A stretch of DNA of 64,000 nucleotides from positions 16,119,736 to 16,183,735 of the forward strand of contig NC_054741.1 in assembly GCF_018143015.1 (NCBI RefSeq). Reading direction: 5' to 3'. Source of the stretch: Lytechinus variegatus. Lineage: Eukaryota; Echinodermata; Echinoidea; Temnopleuroida; Toxopneustidae. Of this stretch, positions 10,365 to 20,773 are shown one piece after another. A program made the translations under genes and the position numbers. The notes under the pieces are model-generated. The model was given only the letters and a program-made list of their open reading frames with translations. It ran no database searches and was not told the DNA's origin. Position 1 is the stretch's first letter, and every line of letters starts with the position of its first letter.

Positions 10365-11227
10365 CTATGGAAGCTTAAAAGTGCCACCGAGATGTTGAGA
10401 TAATTATCTCGGGAAGTCGACATCTTGATAGCAAAATATAAGATGACGAGATCCTGGATCTCATCATGTTGACATCTTTTAGAAGAGATGATGAGATGAC
10501 GAGATCCTGGATCTCATCATGTCAACATCTTTTAGAAGAGATGTTGAGATGACGAGATCCTGGATCTCATCATGTCAACATCTTTTAGAAGAGATGTTGA
10601 GATGACGAGATCCTGGATCTCATCATGTCGACATCTTTTAGAAGAGATGATGAGATGACAAGATCCTGGATCTCATCATGTCAACATCTTTTAGAAGAGA
10701 TGTTGAGATGACAAGATCCCGGATCTCATCATGTTGACATCTTGTAGAAAAGATGATGAGATGATGAGATGATCTTGTCATCTCAACATCTCTTCTTAAG
10801 ATGTTGACATGATGAGATCCAGGATCTTGTCATCTCATCATCTCTTCTACAAGATGTCAACATGATGAGATCCAGGATCTTGTCATCTCATCATCTCTTC
10901 TACAAGATGTCAACATGATGATCCGGGATCTTGTCATCTCATCATCTCTTCCAAAAGATGTCAACATGATGAGATCCAGGATCTTGTCATCTCATCATCT
11001 CTTCTAAAAGATGTCAACATGATGAGATCCGGGATCTTGTCATCTCAACATCTCTTCTAAAAGATGTTGACATGATGAGATCCGGGATCTTGTCATCTCA
11101 TCATCTCTTCTAAAAGATGTCGACATGATGAGATCCAAGATCTCGTCATCTTATCTTTTGCTATCAAGATGTCGACTTCCCGAGATAATTATCTCAACAT
11201 CTCGGTGGCACTTTTAAGCTTCCATAG
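10365..11227. mobile_element. 863-bp palindromic DNA element with nested minisatellite
   Basis: The ends are inverted copies of CTATGGAAGCTTAAAAGTGC and continue pairing through CACCGAGATGTTGAG, AATTATCTCGGGAAGTCGAC and GCTATCAAGATG-type sequence for roughly 85 bases with one or two mismatches. TTAC occurs immediately outside both ends (10361-10364 and 11228-11231), a plausible 4-bp target-site duplication. Between the ends are tandem ~60-bp units containing GATCCTGGATCTCATCATG and CAACATCTTTTAGAAGAGATG. They run in one orientation on the left and the inverse on the right, meeting at about 10755-10800. Each unit is itself partly palindromic. No protein is encoded. The transposase superfamily is not clear from the ends. 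Confidence 0.85.
10440..11140. repeat. inverted minisatellite, ~60-bp units, inside the palindromic element
   Basis: About five units lie on the left and six on the right of the centre, with the two sets mutually inverted. Units differ by a few substitutions (TCAACATC/TTGACATC, CCTGG/CCCGG, GACGAG/GACAAG). This indicates local duplication and conversion inside the arms. Confidence 0.85.
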
Positions 11228-11297
11228 TTACCCTTCCTTGGGCTATATGATTATATCCCTGTGTAGGTAAGTTACCACCTAAGAACATGTTCCTGTC

Positions 11298-11346
11298 ATT
11301 CGTAAGGTCATTCGTAACTTTACGAACAATGGTGTGAAACACCCAT
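11298..11346. mobile_element. remnant of a TTTCATAAAGCTG-type MITE
   Basis: ATTCGTAACTTTACGAACA followed by GTGTGAAACACCC resembles the right end of the MITEs at 39177-39348 and 39565-39737. Only a fragment remains. Confidence 0.4.
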
Positions 11347-11633
11347 TCTGATTAACTTGCTTTCAGCATTAGATATGAACGTATCGTTATAGGATTTTTT
11401 TTCCTCCTGATCTGATTAGGGAAAAAAATCCGAACCTCAAAAGTTGAAGAAATATCCTCTGTATTTAAAAGGCAGAAGCCAGTATTTATTTGATATTCTA
11501 AATTTGAAGAAAAAATACACTGAGTGGAAATGTTTGAAGCCTTTAAAACGGAATAAAACATAACTCTATATTGCGCCGCATCATGAATTTAGGATGAGCC
11601 GTCGAACAAAACACACATAGTCCTGTTGGTTTA

Positions 11634-11845
11634 CACTTTTGAAATAAATCAGTCAAATTGACTAGACCAGTAGTCAGCTGGGTGCAACTGATATATCTAG
11701 TCACATTTCTGGCATATATTCTCCCCTGAAATAACTCTGTTCTAGTAAAATACGACTAGAATTTTTTTTTTTTTTTAGAATAACAGTTGCACCCAGCTGA
11801 CCATCATATTAACTAGTCATTTTTTACTGATTTGTTTTTAGCGTG
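11634..11845. mobile_element. MITE, 212 bp, TA target duplication
   Basis: TA flanks both ends (11632-11633 and 11846-11847). The left end is CACTTTTGAAATAAATCAGT. The right end is inverted (CTGATTTGTTTTTAGCGTG). The arms pair well through GACTAG and the perfectly matching CAGCTGGGTGCAACTG, ending near a T-run at 11762-11776. No coding capacity. Confidence 0.8.
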
Positions 11846-11847
11846 TA

Positions 11848-11892
11848 TCTTTCTTGGTTGTTTGATAGCAGCTATCAAACAACCAAGAAAGA
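11848..11892. repeat. perfect 45-bp palindrome
   Basis: Two 22-base arms starting TCTTTCTTGGTTGTTTGATA pair perfectly around a single A. The palindrome starts directly after the TA duplication of the neighbouring MITE. It could be a tiny foldback element or an insertion footprint. No T-run suggests a terminator role. Confidence 0.9.
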
Positions 11893-11935
11893 TTTAAACA
11901 GTCCTTTTCAGAACTACATTACATGGGCCCGTATT

Positions 11936-12187
11936 CTGAAGTCGGGTTTAACTTAAACTCAGGTTTAAAGTTGTGGCTTAAGTATGGACAGCCAATTGTT
12001 ACATAATCACTAACGATAGAGATATCATACTTCAGCTCATTCGGCTCTCAAATCATTCATAATTGTGTAAGAAGTATAAATAGATGATTGTCTTAACCAT
12101 CGAATCAGGAAAGAGCACAGTAAACATAAGAAACATACAACTTAATACCTGAGTTTAAGTTAAACCCGCGACTTCAGAATACCGGCC
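11936..12187. mobile_element. MITE with GGCCCGTATTCTGAAG ends
   Basis: The left end is GGCCCGTATTCTGAAGTCGG followed by GTTTAACTTAAACTCAGGT. The right end is its inverse (ACCTGAGTTTAAGTTAAACC...CTTCAGAATACCGGCC) with a two-base insertion. The interior has no coding capacity. The ends match those of the element at 32923-33213. A target-site duplication is not obvious. Confidence 0.8.
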
Positions 12188-14272
12188 TTTGTGTTTGCCT
12201 CAAACCTCCATAAATCTCCCCTCTTCATTCTTTTTTTTTCATGTCGCACTGTGACGTTTTGCCGATAGTCACGTATCGATTGTAATTAAAAAGCCATCGT
12301 TTTCTTCGATCGCCAACGGGATCGTTAAACGATCGAAAACGACGGAAATTGTCTTTTCTTGCCCTCAGACATCACAAGGAATCACTCCCTCAACGGTAGC
12401 CAAAGGATCAGTGGTGTAACACGACGTATTTTTACATGAAGGGATGTCGCACTTCTGCAATGATAGTCGAAGTGTCAATGGCATAACTGCATAGGTGGAC
12501 TTCATTTCAGTTTTTTTTTTCTTACTCTTAGTCTTGCTTGCTCTTCTCTTTTATTCTTAATCAAATGAACAAGCTATACCCCTTTAAGGAACATTTAACC
12601 ACCTGAAAATGATTAGCTACATGATTGCTTTTATTTTATTCAATCAACATCTAAGAATGCACATGCATATGTCCTATGCCAAAAATAACAAAATAACACA
12701 CTCATTCATCATATGTAATTATTTATATAATATATAAAACATTTAAAATATTTTAAGAGTCAGTGATCTATATGTTCCTGGAATTTTGACAACAAAGATA
12801 ATGATATTGTTCCTTTATGCGAATATGTTATAGACCCTTTTCATCACCTCCCCTGCGCTGAGCCTGCATGCCTTCACCCGATGATCCCTAGACGGCGACA
12901 GAGACAATCCTGATTATTTTGTAGTCATCTCCAATTCTCAAGAATGCCTCCAAAATCAACTTTTGACATTGACGAATTCTGATTTAAGACAAACAATCGA
13001 CCGTTCCATCGCCAGAGGTTTATTTTTTCTCACATACGAAAAAAAAACTGGTAGATGAATTCGTGTCTATGTCTTGTCCTTCTGCATTTATGTAAATGCC
13101 CTCAGTTGGTTTTTCGTTCATTTGAGATATGAAAATAAATTATTAATAATAAAACGTCCGAGGGAGAAAAGCAAGCCTTTCGGAGAACAAGAACAGAGGC
13201 TGGACACAAGTTGCAAGGGTAAAAATGCAACTGCCTTTTCTTGTGATTTAACAAAAATGAACACAACCTTGAGGATATCGGGTATGGGGATTTTATAACC
13301 AGAGAGTACTATATTCTGAAAAATTCATGATTTTACCATCAATATCATTATTTAATCAATCTTTATTAGGTGCTGTGCCATAGATGATCTATTGATTTCA
13401 TCGGATATTTTCTCTAATGTTTTTAGATTTTATCATTATTTGTTCACTATTATAACCAATTTTTGGCCCATTGCAGCCTGCATTTCGCGTGCAACAAAAC
13501 AAAACATAGAAAACAGAAACAGAACTTGACAAATATCAAAATCATGTTAATATACATTGAAGTTTTTTTTTATGTTCTTAGATACTTTATTCATTTTTTT
13601 CTCGCCAGGATATACCAACGGAGCGAGATTTTAAAATCAAAGTTATCACCACTCATGGCCAACATTTCCCAGTACATTTTTTTTTGTGACAAACAGAGAA
13701 AAAAATGGCCTCTCCGCCTCGGTAGATCGAGACCCATCCACCCCCACCCCTTCCCATATCAAACCTAGATCCGCACCTGCTTTCCATTTCTCTTTCCTTT
13801 CTTTCAAAATGTATTTCCATTGATGAACATTTTCAGCGCATGATTGCTGAAGCTGTCGGAGATGGTGTATGTAGTTTACAAAAATATTGAATGTATTATT
13901 GCTCGTCCATCTTATTCTAAGAAAACAATATTCTGGCTAGAAGGAGGCAGATGATGTGAAAAGGACACGTCAACCTCACATGCAAGTATCAGGTGTGTTG
14001 TTGTTCATTCATGGTTTCGTGTCGTTAATCGACGTCGGGCCTGGGGTAAGATGGGTAGTCGAATTTCTACTGGTAACAAGCATTTTGTTGGTATTTTTGG
14101 CGAAGGAAAAACATCAAACTGGGTTTTAACAATTATGATCAATATTTATAATAATTGGAATGAAAATACTCCTAAGGCGTGTGTGAATACAACAAAAAGG
14201 ATTAAAAAATGAAATATAGGTTTTGAATGTGAGCATATAGTGTAGAGCATAACGATGTATTAAACCCTGTGA
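12188..14272. other. non-coding stretch, nothing firm
   Basis: A weak hairpin lies at about 12291-12343 (CGATCG with CGTTTTC/GAAAACG arms). Short frames at 13074-13298 and 13463-13768 lack recognisable motifs and have background codon use. No RNA gene was seen. Confidence 0.55.
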
Positions 14273-14456
14273 AGATATATATATGTATATATATCTATAT
14301 ATACATTATTATATATATATATATATATACATACATATATATATATATTTATATATATATATATATATTTAAATCAAAAGAGTTGCCAAAGCTGTTATAC
14401 ATGTATAACTTCATACACACACACACATAAATATATATATATATATAATATATATG

Positions 14457-14492
<36 letters not shown>
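14273..14492. repeat. (TA)n microsatellite, interrupted
   Basis: Two TA-rich tracts, at about 14273-14369 and 14427-14492, are separated by ~55 bases that include a short CA run. Simple sequence only. Confidence 0.95.
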
Positions 14493-14499
<7 letters not shown>

Positions 14500-14809
14500 C
14501 TTATTTTGTTTAAACCGAATTTTTAACAGAACAATAAAAAGTCCCGGCTCATTTTATTTCTGTCTAAAAAGAAGAACGCTTCATAACAGATGGAGTATAA
14601 TGTAGTGTGCGTTGGGGGCAGTGCATGCCTCTATTAAATGCCCATACCTTTGTCGATGTAAATATCTTGCACAAGCCTTGCTGTATATAGTAGAGGTTGT
14701 GTTGCTGTCCAAAACAACATCACTGAAAAAGCATTATGATAAACACGTTCACCTAAAAGTACAAAAGACAACTTGGAGCCTTGCATAAAAGAGACTATTT
14801 TAAAGTAAC

Positions 14810-14900
14810 TTAAATTTGCCATCCATCCCATGGTAATTTGAATCCTTGATTTTGATTGGCTGCTGAGCATCGTTACCATGGTAATTACCATTGAATAGCA
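14810..14900. mobile_element. remnant of a MITE carrying a CCATGGTAA core
   Basis: TTTGATTGGCTGCTGAGCA followed by GTTACCATGGTAAT parallels TTTAATTGGCTGAGAAGCA and CCTATGGTTACTGTCGG in the element at 32540-32730. It is probably a decayed copy of the same family. Ends are not defined. Confidence 0.4.
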
Positions 14901-17648
14901 AAGTTACTCCTATGCACAGTGTTAAAATGCAAAACGCGGAATGAATTGGGGGCATAGGTAACATATTGCCCGTGTATTGCTCACTTCGAACAGGAAATGA
15001 AAACAGCTTTTCCCTTTTTCCTTTTTTTAAATTATAAGAAAAATGTGTAGGTAATAGACATCGAAAGAAAAAAAACACTCGAAAAATGATATGCTTTGGG
15101 AATCCTCTTCAGTTCATTCATCAGACTTAATAATTTCAATTCAATAACATTTTATGAAAGGCATTCTGCTAATTGCACCATAGCTGAAAACGATACCAGA
15201 TATCGATACTTAGACAATAGCGGAATCGCTTTCTGAAATGCACTTTCGATGGTGCTTGAGTAAGAAAACAGAGACAGCATGGAGTTAAAATCAATGGGGA
15301 GTGAGAATATTAACTTTCACTGAGTGCGGAAGAATATTCTAAGAAGACGGAGAGAAGTACGTCTGTCACTTTAGAAATTGTTCAATAGACGCCGAGAACG
15401 AGGTGTAGAGCAGTGATGGATTCAGACGGGAGCGCAAGGAACGTACCCCCCCCCCTCTATGACTTGAGACTCGCTATATTGAACAGACATATTCACATAG
15501 CTAAATATTTATAAAAAAAATGGCAACGACTCCCCCCTGTTTTCATTTTTGTTTAATGCCCCCTCTATTTTAGAATCATGAGCCGCCACAGGAGTAAAGG
15601 AAGATTTCGAAAGCTGAAGGACGAGATGGAAAATCGTTGTTAGACATCCGATGGTGATGTAGATATTCTGAATACTTACCTACAGATAGGGGTAGGGGCT
15701 TTGGGGCAATGGACACGCAAAAGGTTCACGATAAAAGAGAGAGAGGGAGAAAAGGGAAGAAAGGGAAAGGTAAATTAGCAAAATGTGATATTATTTTGTG
15801 AGTATTATGACAAAATCAATCACAACTTTAGATTTGTGTATGAAAACGGTATAAGAAATTCTTGCTTGCTTGCTCACTCACAGCTTTTAAGAAATTTTAC
15901 CCCATACACTATGTCTTGCACCTCAACTGATGATGAACGAGTAGTGGGAAGATGATGAAAGGGAGAGAGACTGGAAAGAAGAAGAGATGCATGGAGGTGA
16001 AAACCAATCAAAGGCGATTGCAAAGGAGATAAAGAAGAAGAAAAGAAGGAAAATATCAAAAGTTAAAATCAATGAAATTCATATGTTTAGATTCATCCGG
16101 AAAAAAAGGCGAAGCAAAGACATGATAGATGAAGATAAAAAAACTGTTCAAGGTTAAGAGCATGAATCTTAGGGAGAATAAACATACATAAAGTCGTGAT
16201 AGAGATAGAGAAAGGAAGAGAGAGAGGGGGGGGGGGGTAAGATACCAATGGAACTACTTAGGGTTATTAATGAAATTGCTATGACAAAGAATGAGAACAG
16301 AAATAGAGACGTAGAATTCGATCTTTCAATGTAAAAAAAATAAAAAAGAAGTCTAGCTTTGTTAGGACATGAATTGCTAAAGCACTTGCGCATATAGACA
16401 CGTCTCTTCTTTCATAGCTGAAATCTTGATAAAATGGAAGTTTTGGAGGTTTATAATGGATTGTTCTACGTATCCTTTTTAGTAAGACTGATTCCACATG
16501 AAAAGCAATTTCCATGGCAACAGGTTTCATTCAGAGAAAATCTCTTTTAACGATTAAGAAAATGCAAGTCTACGATTTCACTCTCGCTTCGATTTGTAAT
16601 TAAAGAGATTGATGCGCCTATTTTTGTTCCTTCTTAAGTCCTGATTTTTGTACACATAAGATCGTCTGCTAACAAAATATTCTCTGGTAATGCTAAATGC
16701 ATTAAAATCAGCTGATTACATCCGGCAATCTGTACCTTTGCAATGTGAAATGGTTTACTGTTTCTATTCTTCGTGAGCAGTTAAGATATAATTTCATCCG
16801 AATGATGTCTCGACGCTCCCTGAGGACATTTAAGTTCTAACAGTAACCATGGTAACCGTAGAAAAACCAACTTGACATTTACTTCTTGATGAAACAATAC
16901 CATTGGTAGTTTGAATATAAGCCTTAATTACATCCAATGCCCTTCCATCCAGTTATCAGAATGTCTCATTGGTCATTAAAAAAATGATAGGCATTTTCAT
17001 TGTACATTGTGCAGTTGTAATTAAGTCTTGCCAACATGTGTTAATGGGAAATAGGGACCGAATTACTTGAATTTCCAACAAAAAAATGCTGGTGGTAATT
17101 AGTGTCGAGACTGTAAGTATTTTAGAACCCCCCCCCCGCACTATACCCCTCCTCAGTGGCTCTTCCTAACCTTAACAATTCCAAATAACACCCAGGTACT
17201 AATTTGCATAACTAACCGAGCCTGCATCAATGAACCGCACGCCCTATTCTCCCCCAACGACACTCTCGTGTCAGCTCACACGATGACAAATTACGGAAGG
17301 AAAGTGCCACCTTAAATTGACAAATTCAGCGCACGGACTAATTGCTGCCTGTTTTATCGAGGTAGAAGAGACAAATCACCTTTGAACAAAACGCAGAAAG
17401 CGTGAGCTGTGATGTAATTTATGGCTGGAATAATGTCACAATCTCGAGGGAGTTACAGTTCTTCCCTCCAACACCTTGCTCTAATTTACTCACGCTTTTT
17501 GTTAAGGTTCTTTGTACGTATCTAGATGACCATGGATAGCATGGTAGATAAGAAGAGTTTCACAGTCATGCAAAATAAATGAAGATGTTGAATGAAATAA
17601 GACCACACGGCAATGGCAGTTTGTTAGTGATAATCGTTGCTTTTTATT
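14901..17648. other. non-coding stretch, mostly featureless
   Basis: Poly-C or poly-G runs occur near 15450, 16226 and 17130. A hAT-like GGATTCAG ... GAGCCGCCAC pair at 15418-15593 is too degraded to call. The section at 16560-17340 has moderate complexity and could hold non-coding regulatory DNA, but sequence alone does not show it. Confidence 0.5.
16843..16856. promoter_or_regulatory. RFX X-box-like palindrome
   Basis: GTAACCATGGTAAC matches the X-box pattern of two inverted half-sites separated by AT, as bound by RFX factors. The context (AACAGTAACCATGGTAAC) also resembles the MITE family at 32540-32730, so it may be transposon-derived. Function is inferred only. Confidence 0.35.
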
Positions 17649-18110
17649 AGGTTTGGTTTGGTTTTATTCACGACTAGAAAATACATAAATGTAAACAAAA
17701 TATACATTACATGGTCAAATTATTATTATGTTGTAACACTATAACCCGTTTAAAATCTGTTCATCCCAGGGAAATAAATTAAATTAACATTACAGTTTTC
17801 ACGACAATACAAACTAGTATAAAGAAATATAAAAGTTAAGATGTATGAACTTGCAGTGAAAGATCAGACATCCCCACATCAAGAAAGTGTCTAATCATGA
17901 AATCATCGTCATATATAGTTCCGGTTATTTCTTAAATTTTTCTTTTAAAAGTTGAAAAGTTGTTTAGTTTTTCAAAATTCACGATTTTAAGAGAAAGAGG
18001 AGTGTTCTCAAAAATTGATATGTGTCTTTTATCTTCATAACTTACTATCTGCATGAGATGTGGATTAATCCACAAACACGTATTACAACATTACTTATCA
18101 AAATATAGAG
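17649..18110 (-). mobile_element. 5'-truncated LINE, C-terminus and 3' UTR
   Basis: On the minus strand a frame reads DKRHISIFENTPLS, IVNFEKLNN and FSTFKRKI before a stop at 17934-17932. This resembles the C-terminal end of CR1/Jockey-group ORF2 proteins (a hydrophobic-basic 'STFK.KLK' ending). A ~280-base 3' UTR follows and ends in an AATAAAACCAAACC repeat tail at about 17665-17649. The 5' end is unclear. Confidence 0.45.
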
Positions 18111-18114
18111 AAGT

Positions 18115-19235
18115 GTGGACGGAGTTAATCTTCTAGGCAAGCAACCTTAGACAGCTAGACCGGAAGTTTCAGTCTCTGTTTCATCGGTTGTTCGCCTGGA
18201 CTATAAGGTCTTGCTTCATCCTCCATAGAATGAAGCCATTCTTCTAAGTAAGTGATCTTATAAAAAATATATATATCATTGATTTATACTGTTCAAATAT
18301 TTTCCATCGAAATGTGAGTCTATATAAAATGAATGACTATGGTTTTGAAAACAAACTCTAATCTGAATTCTTGTCAACACCATCTCAGAGCAATTTCATG
18401 ATAAAAAGACAAGAATAGTAGTAACATCAGAAGTATTTTTGCAGCTTTTGGAGGTCCCTCACACTGCATGCGAGATTGCTAGCCGTAGGAGAGACCCAAA
18501 AAGTACTTTAAAAAAAGGGGGGGGGGTAAAAACTCCTAACAGACAAATTTCAGCTGTCTACTTTTAAGACAGATCGAGACATGGCAGTCACGTGGTATAC
18601 ATGTCGACACCAAGTACCTTAATCAATGAGCGAGCGACAAGCGGTGAAACGACAGCGCGCAGACGGCACCGCCCACGGGTGCAGGGCAGAAACTTTTTGG
18701 CGCCATTCTATCAGACGTATCACGTGATGATATGCGTGGAGCATCTTCGGTGAGCATGCTGGCACTGTACTGAGGTGTTTATTCCACTGTGGGTTGTTTG
18801 GGTTGATACATGGGAAAGGATGGATGGCTGACTGACACGTCTGGGGTAACTTACGGTCCATTCGTACTTCTGTCAAAGCTGGACAATATAGCCTCGATGA
18901 TTCCTATATCTACTACATCGAAAAAAAGGCAGAAAGAGAGCTTCTTTTCACTCTGCAAAAGCGATTTAGGATGCATGTATAATAACACTACATAAAGTCG
19001 GTATCTTATATACACCTACATGTAAAACATAACTATCAGTCAATTCTTGTAAGGTTATAATTGATTAATATCTACTCTAGATAACAACGACCCCGTGTTT
19101 TTTTTGACCAAATATTGTCTTATAAAACGGTGCAAGGTAATTTATCATTCTAATTTGAACCTATCAAGACTACATGATATCCCTTAGCCAATCTTACTGT
19201 CAAAATAGTTTCGAAGCATTTTAAATATACTGTGT
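18115..19235. other. non-coding stretch with a GC-richer patch
   Basis: A GC-richer patch lies at about 18600-18800. It has open frames on both strands but none resembles a known protein; a GTGAGC donor-like site at 18749 is the only gene-like signal. The rest is AT-rich. Confidence 0.45.
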
Positions 19236-19680
19236 ATGATGATAGACAGCATTTGTATAGCGCCATTTATCAGTTTGAAAAATAACAACAATAAAAGCGC
19301 CGGTTCCCCAATATTATTCACAAGGTTGCGGGGAATGGGTCCTTAGTTGAGATTTGAAGGTCTCAATGTTGTTACATTTACGAACCGCCCTTTCACACGG
19401 TAAAAATCGTAATTTGAATGATGATTCGAATGAAAAATGCGGATAATGACGAATGTTTAGCACGTGTGAAACCAACCGAGAACATAATTAGAATCACGAA
19501 CGATAATCACAGTCACGATAACAATAGCAATCATCATTACAATGATGATTCAAGTATCACGTGTGAAAAGGCCCGGAGTTGGACTGGTAGAGAATTCCAA
19601 AGACAAAGAGCAACAGAAAAGCTATATCACTGTAAGTTTTCAGATGGTTACTCCGGGCGATTACTGGGCACTTGAAGAAT
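19236..19680 (-). mobile_element. SINE-like repeat in minus orientation, interrupted by a MITE
   Basis: At 19236-19273 the minus strand reads AATGGCGCTATACAAATGCT followed by a CATCAT-type tail, the same ending as the SINE at 25259-25871. The body continues to higher coordinates and is interrupted at 19385-19576 by a MITE. The upstream limit and any tRNA-like head were not found. Confidence 0.45.
19385..19576. mobile_element. MITE with CCTTTCACACG ends
   Basis: The left end CCGCCCTTTCACACGG and the right end CACGTGTGAAAAGGCCCGG are inverted copies, and an internal pair GAATGATGATT/AATCATCATT supports a palindromic layout. It sits within the SINE-like repeat. A target-site duplication is not evident. 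Confidence 0.5.
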
Positions 19681-20306
19681 TAGTCCAGCAAAACGAAGTG
19701 CTGGCCGATTACTGACAAGTAACATATCTTGGGGCCAGGTTTTGTGTATAATGTTGAGATGGGGGTCAACTCAAAGGAAACCATTCTTAGCTTTAGCTTT
19801 CGTCAGAAGCGGCCTACATTCTATCTCGTTCTCAGTGTGTGTGCGCGCGTGTGTGTGTGTGTGTGAGGGTGTGCCTAAAATACAATGGGTAAACTCTCAT
19901 GGCATTAAACTAATAAACTAAGGGCGTACAATAAAAGTCTTACACAATTTGTTCCATGTAATCAACCAAAATTATGTTTAAAATGAAGTAATACATCAAT
20001 AGAGTATACAAGGGCTATAACGCAAAATGTGAATCAACCTACCCCTGTTGTACCCTCTTTCAAGAAACCTTAATCCCAAAGTGCTCTTGGTCGGTGTACA
20101 CATATACATCATCACAATGGCATCATGATCTGGAGACATATTTCCCAAGCGGGACCAATTACCTAAATTACCATTCCACATGGTCGCCACGATTTCACTC
20201 TATCTTCGCTCGTGCGTGGTTCAGTGATGCTTACATTCGCCATACGCCGCCACTCTAGATAGGCTCATGCGTCAGGCGCATTCGCAATCTATCTATTTCG
20301 CTCAAC

Positions 20307-20329
20307 GTGTGTGTGTGTGTGTGTGTGTG
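20307..20329. repeat. (GT)n microsatellite
   Basis: An uninterrupted GT run is followed by degenerate GTG-rich sequence to about 20405. It produces Pro/Thr/His-rich chance frames on the opposite strand. Confidence 0.95.
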
Positions 20330-20717
20330 CGTGGTAAAAGGATGTGGTGTGTGAGGGTACGTGGGTGTGGGTGTATGTGGTTGAGTGTTGGTCTGTTTAT
20401 ATGTGTGTCTATTTATATGACTTTTTACAGATATCATTTAGAAATAATGATCATTTCCCATTATGTACTCCCTCCCTTCCGTACCCCACAAAGTACTATA
20501 ATAATTATTCAATCTCAAAGATCTTTTTAAAACATTCTATCGTTCATTTTGGTATTTTTATTTTATTTTATGGAACATATTTATTTTGTTCAATCAAATA
20601 TTATAAAGGCAGTAACAGCCTGAAATGCACACTTTAAATTATTGTTTGTTCTTAACAATCACGCATTTCTCACACACACGTGCGCATACTCATCCCACGC
20701 GTGCACTCAACCATTTA

Positions 20718-20719
20718 CC

Positions 20720-20773
<54 letters not shown>
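20718..20773. repeat. compound C(n)-(TC)n-(AC)n microsatellite
   Basis: A C run (20718-20730) is followed by a CT run (20731-20760) and a CA run (20761-20773). Confidence 0.95.

Noticed and set aside
10440-11140. CRISPR-like or satellite array of ~60-bp units
   Set aside because: Units invert at the centre, lie between terminal inverted repeats and target-site duplications, and have no unique spacers.
15668-15740. Minus-strand donor CTGTAG|GTAAGTATTC as evidence of an exon
   Set aside because: The donor match is good, but no acceptor or convincing coding frame accompanies it.
20255-20437. Frame rich in PTPTPH and HTHTHT
   Set aside because: Reverse reading of the GT-rich microsatellite.
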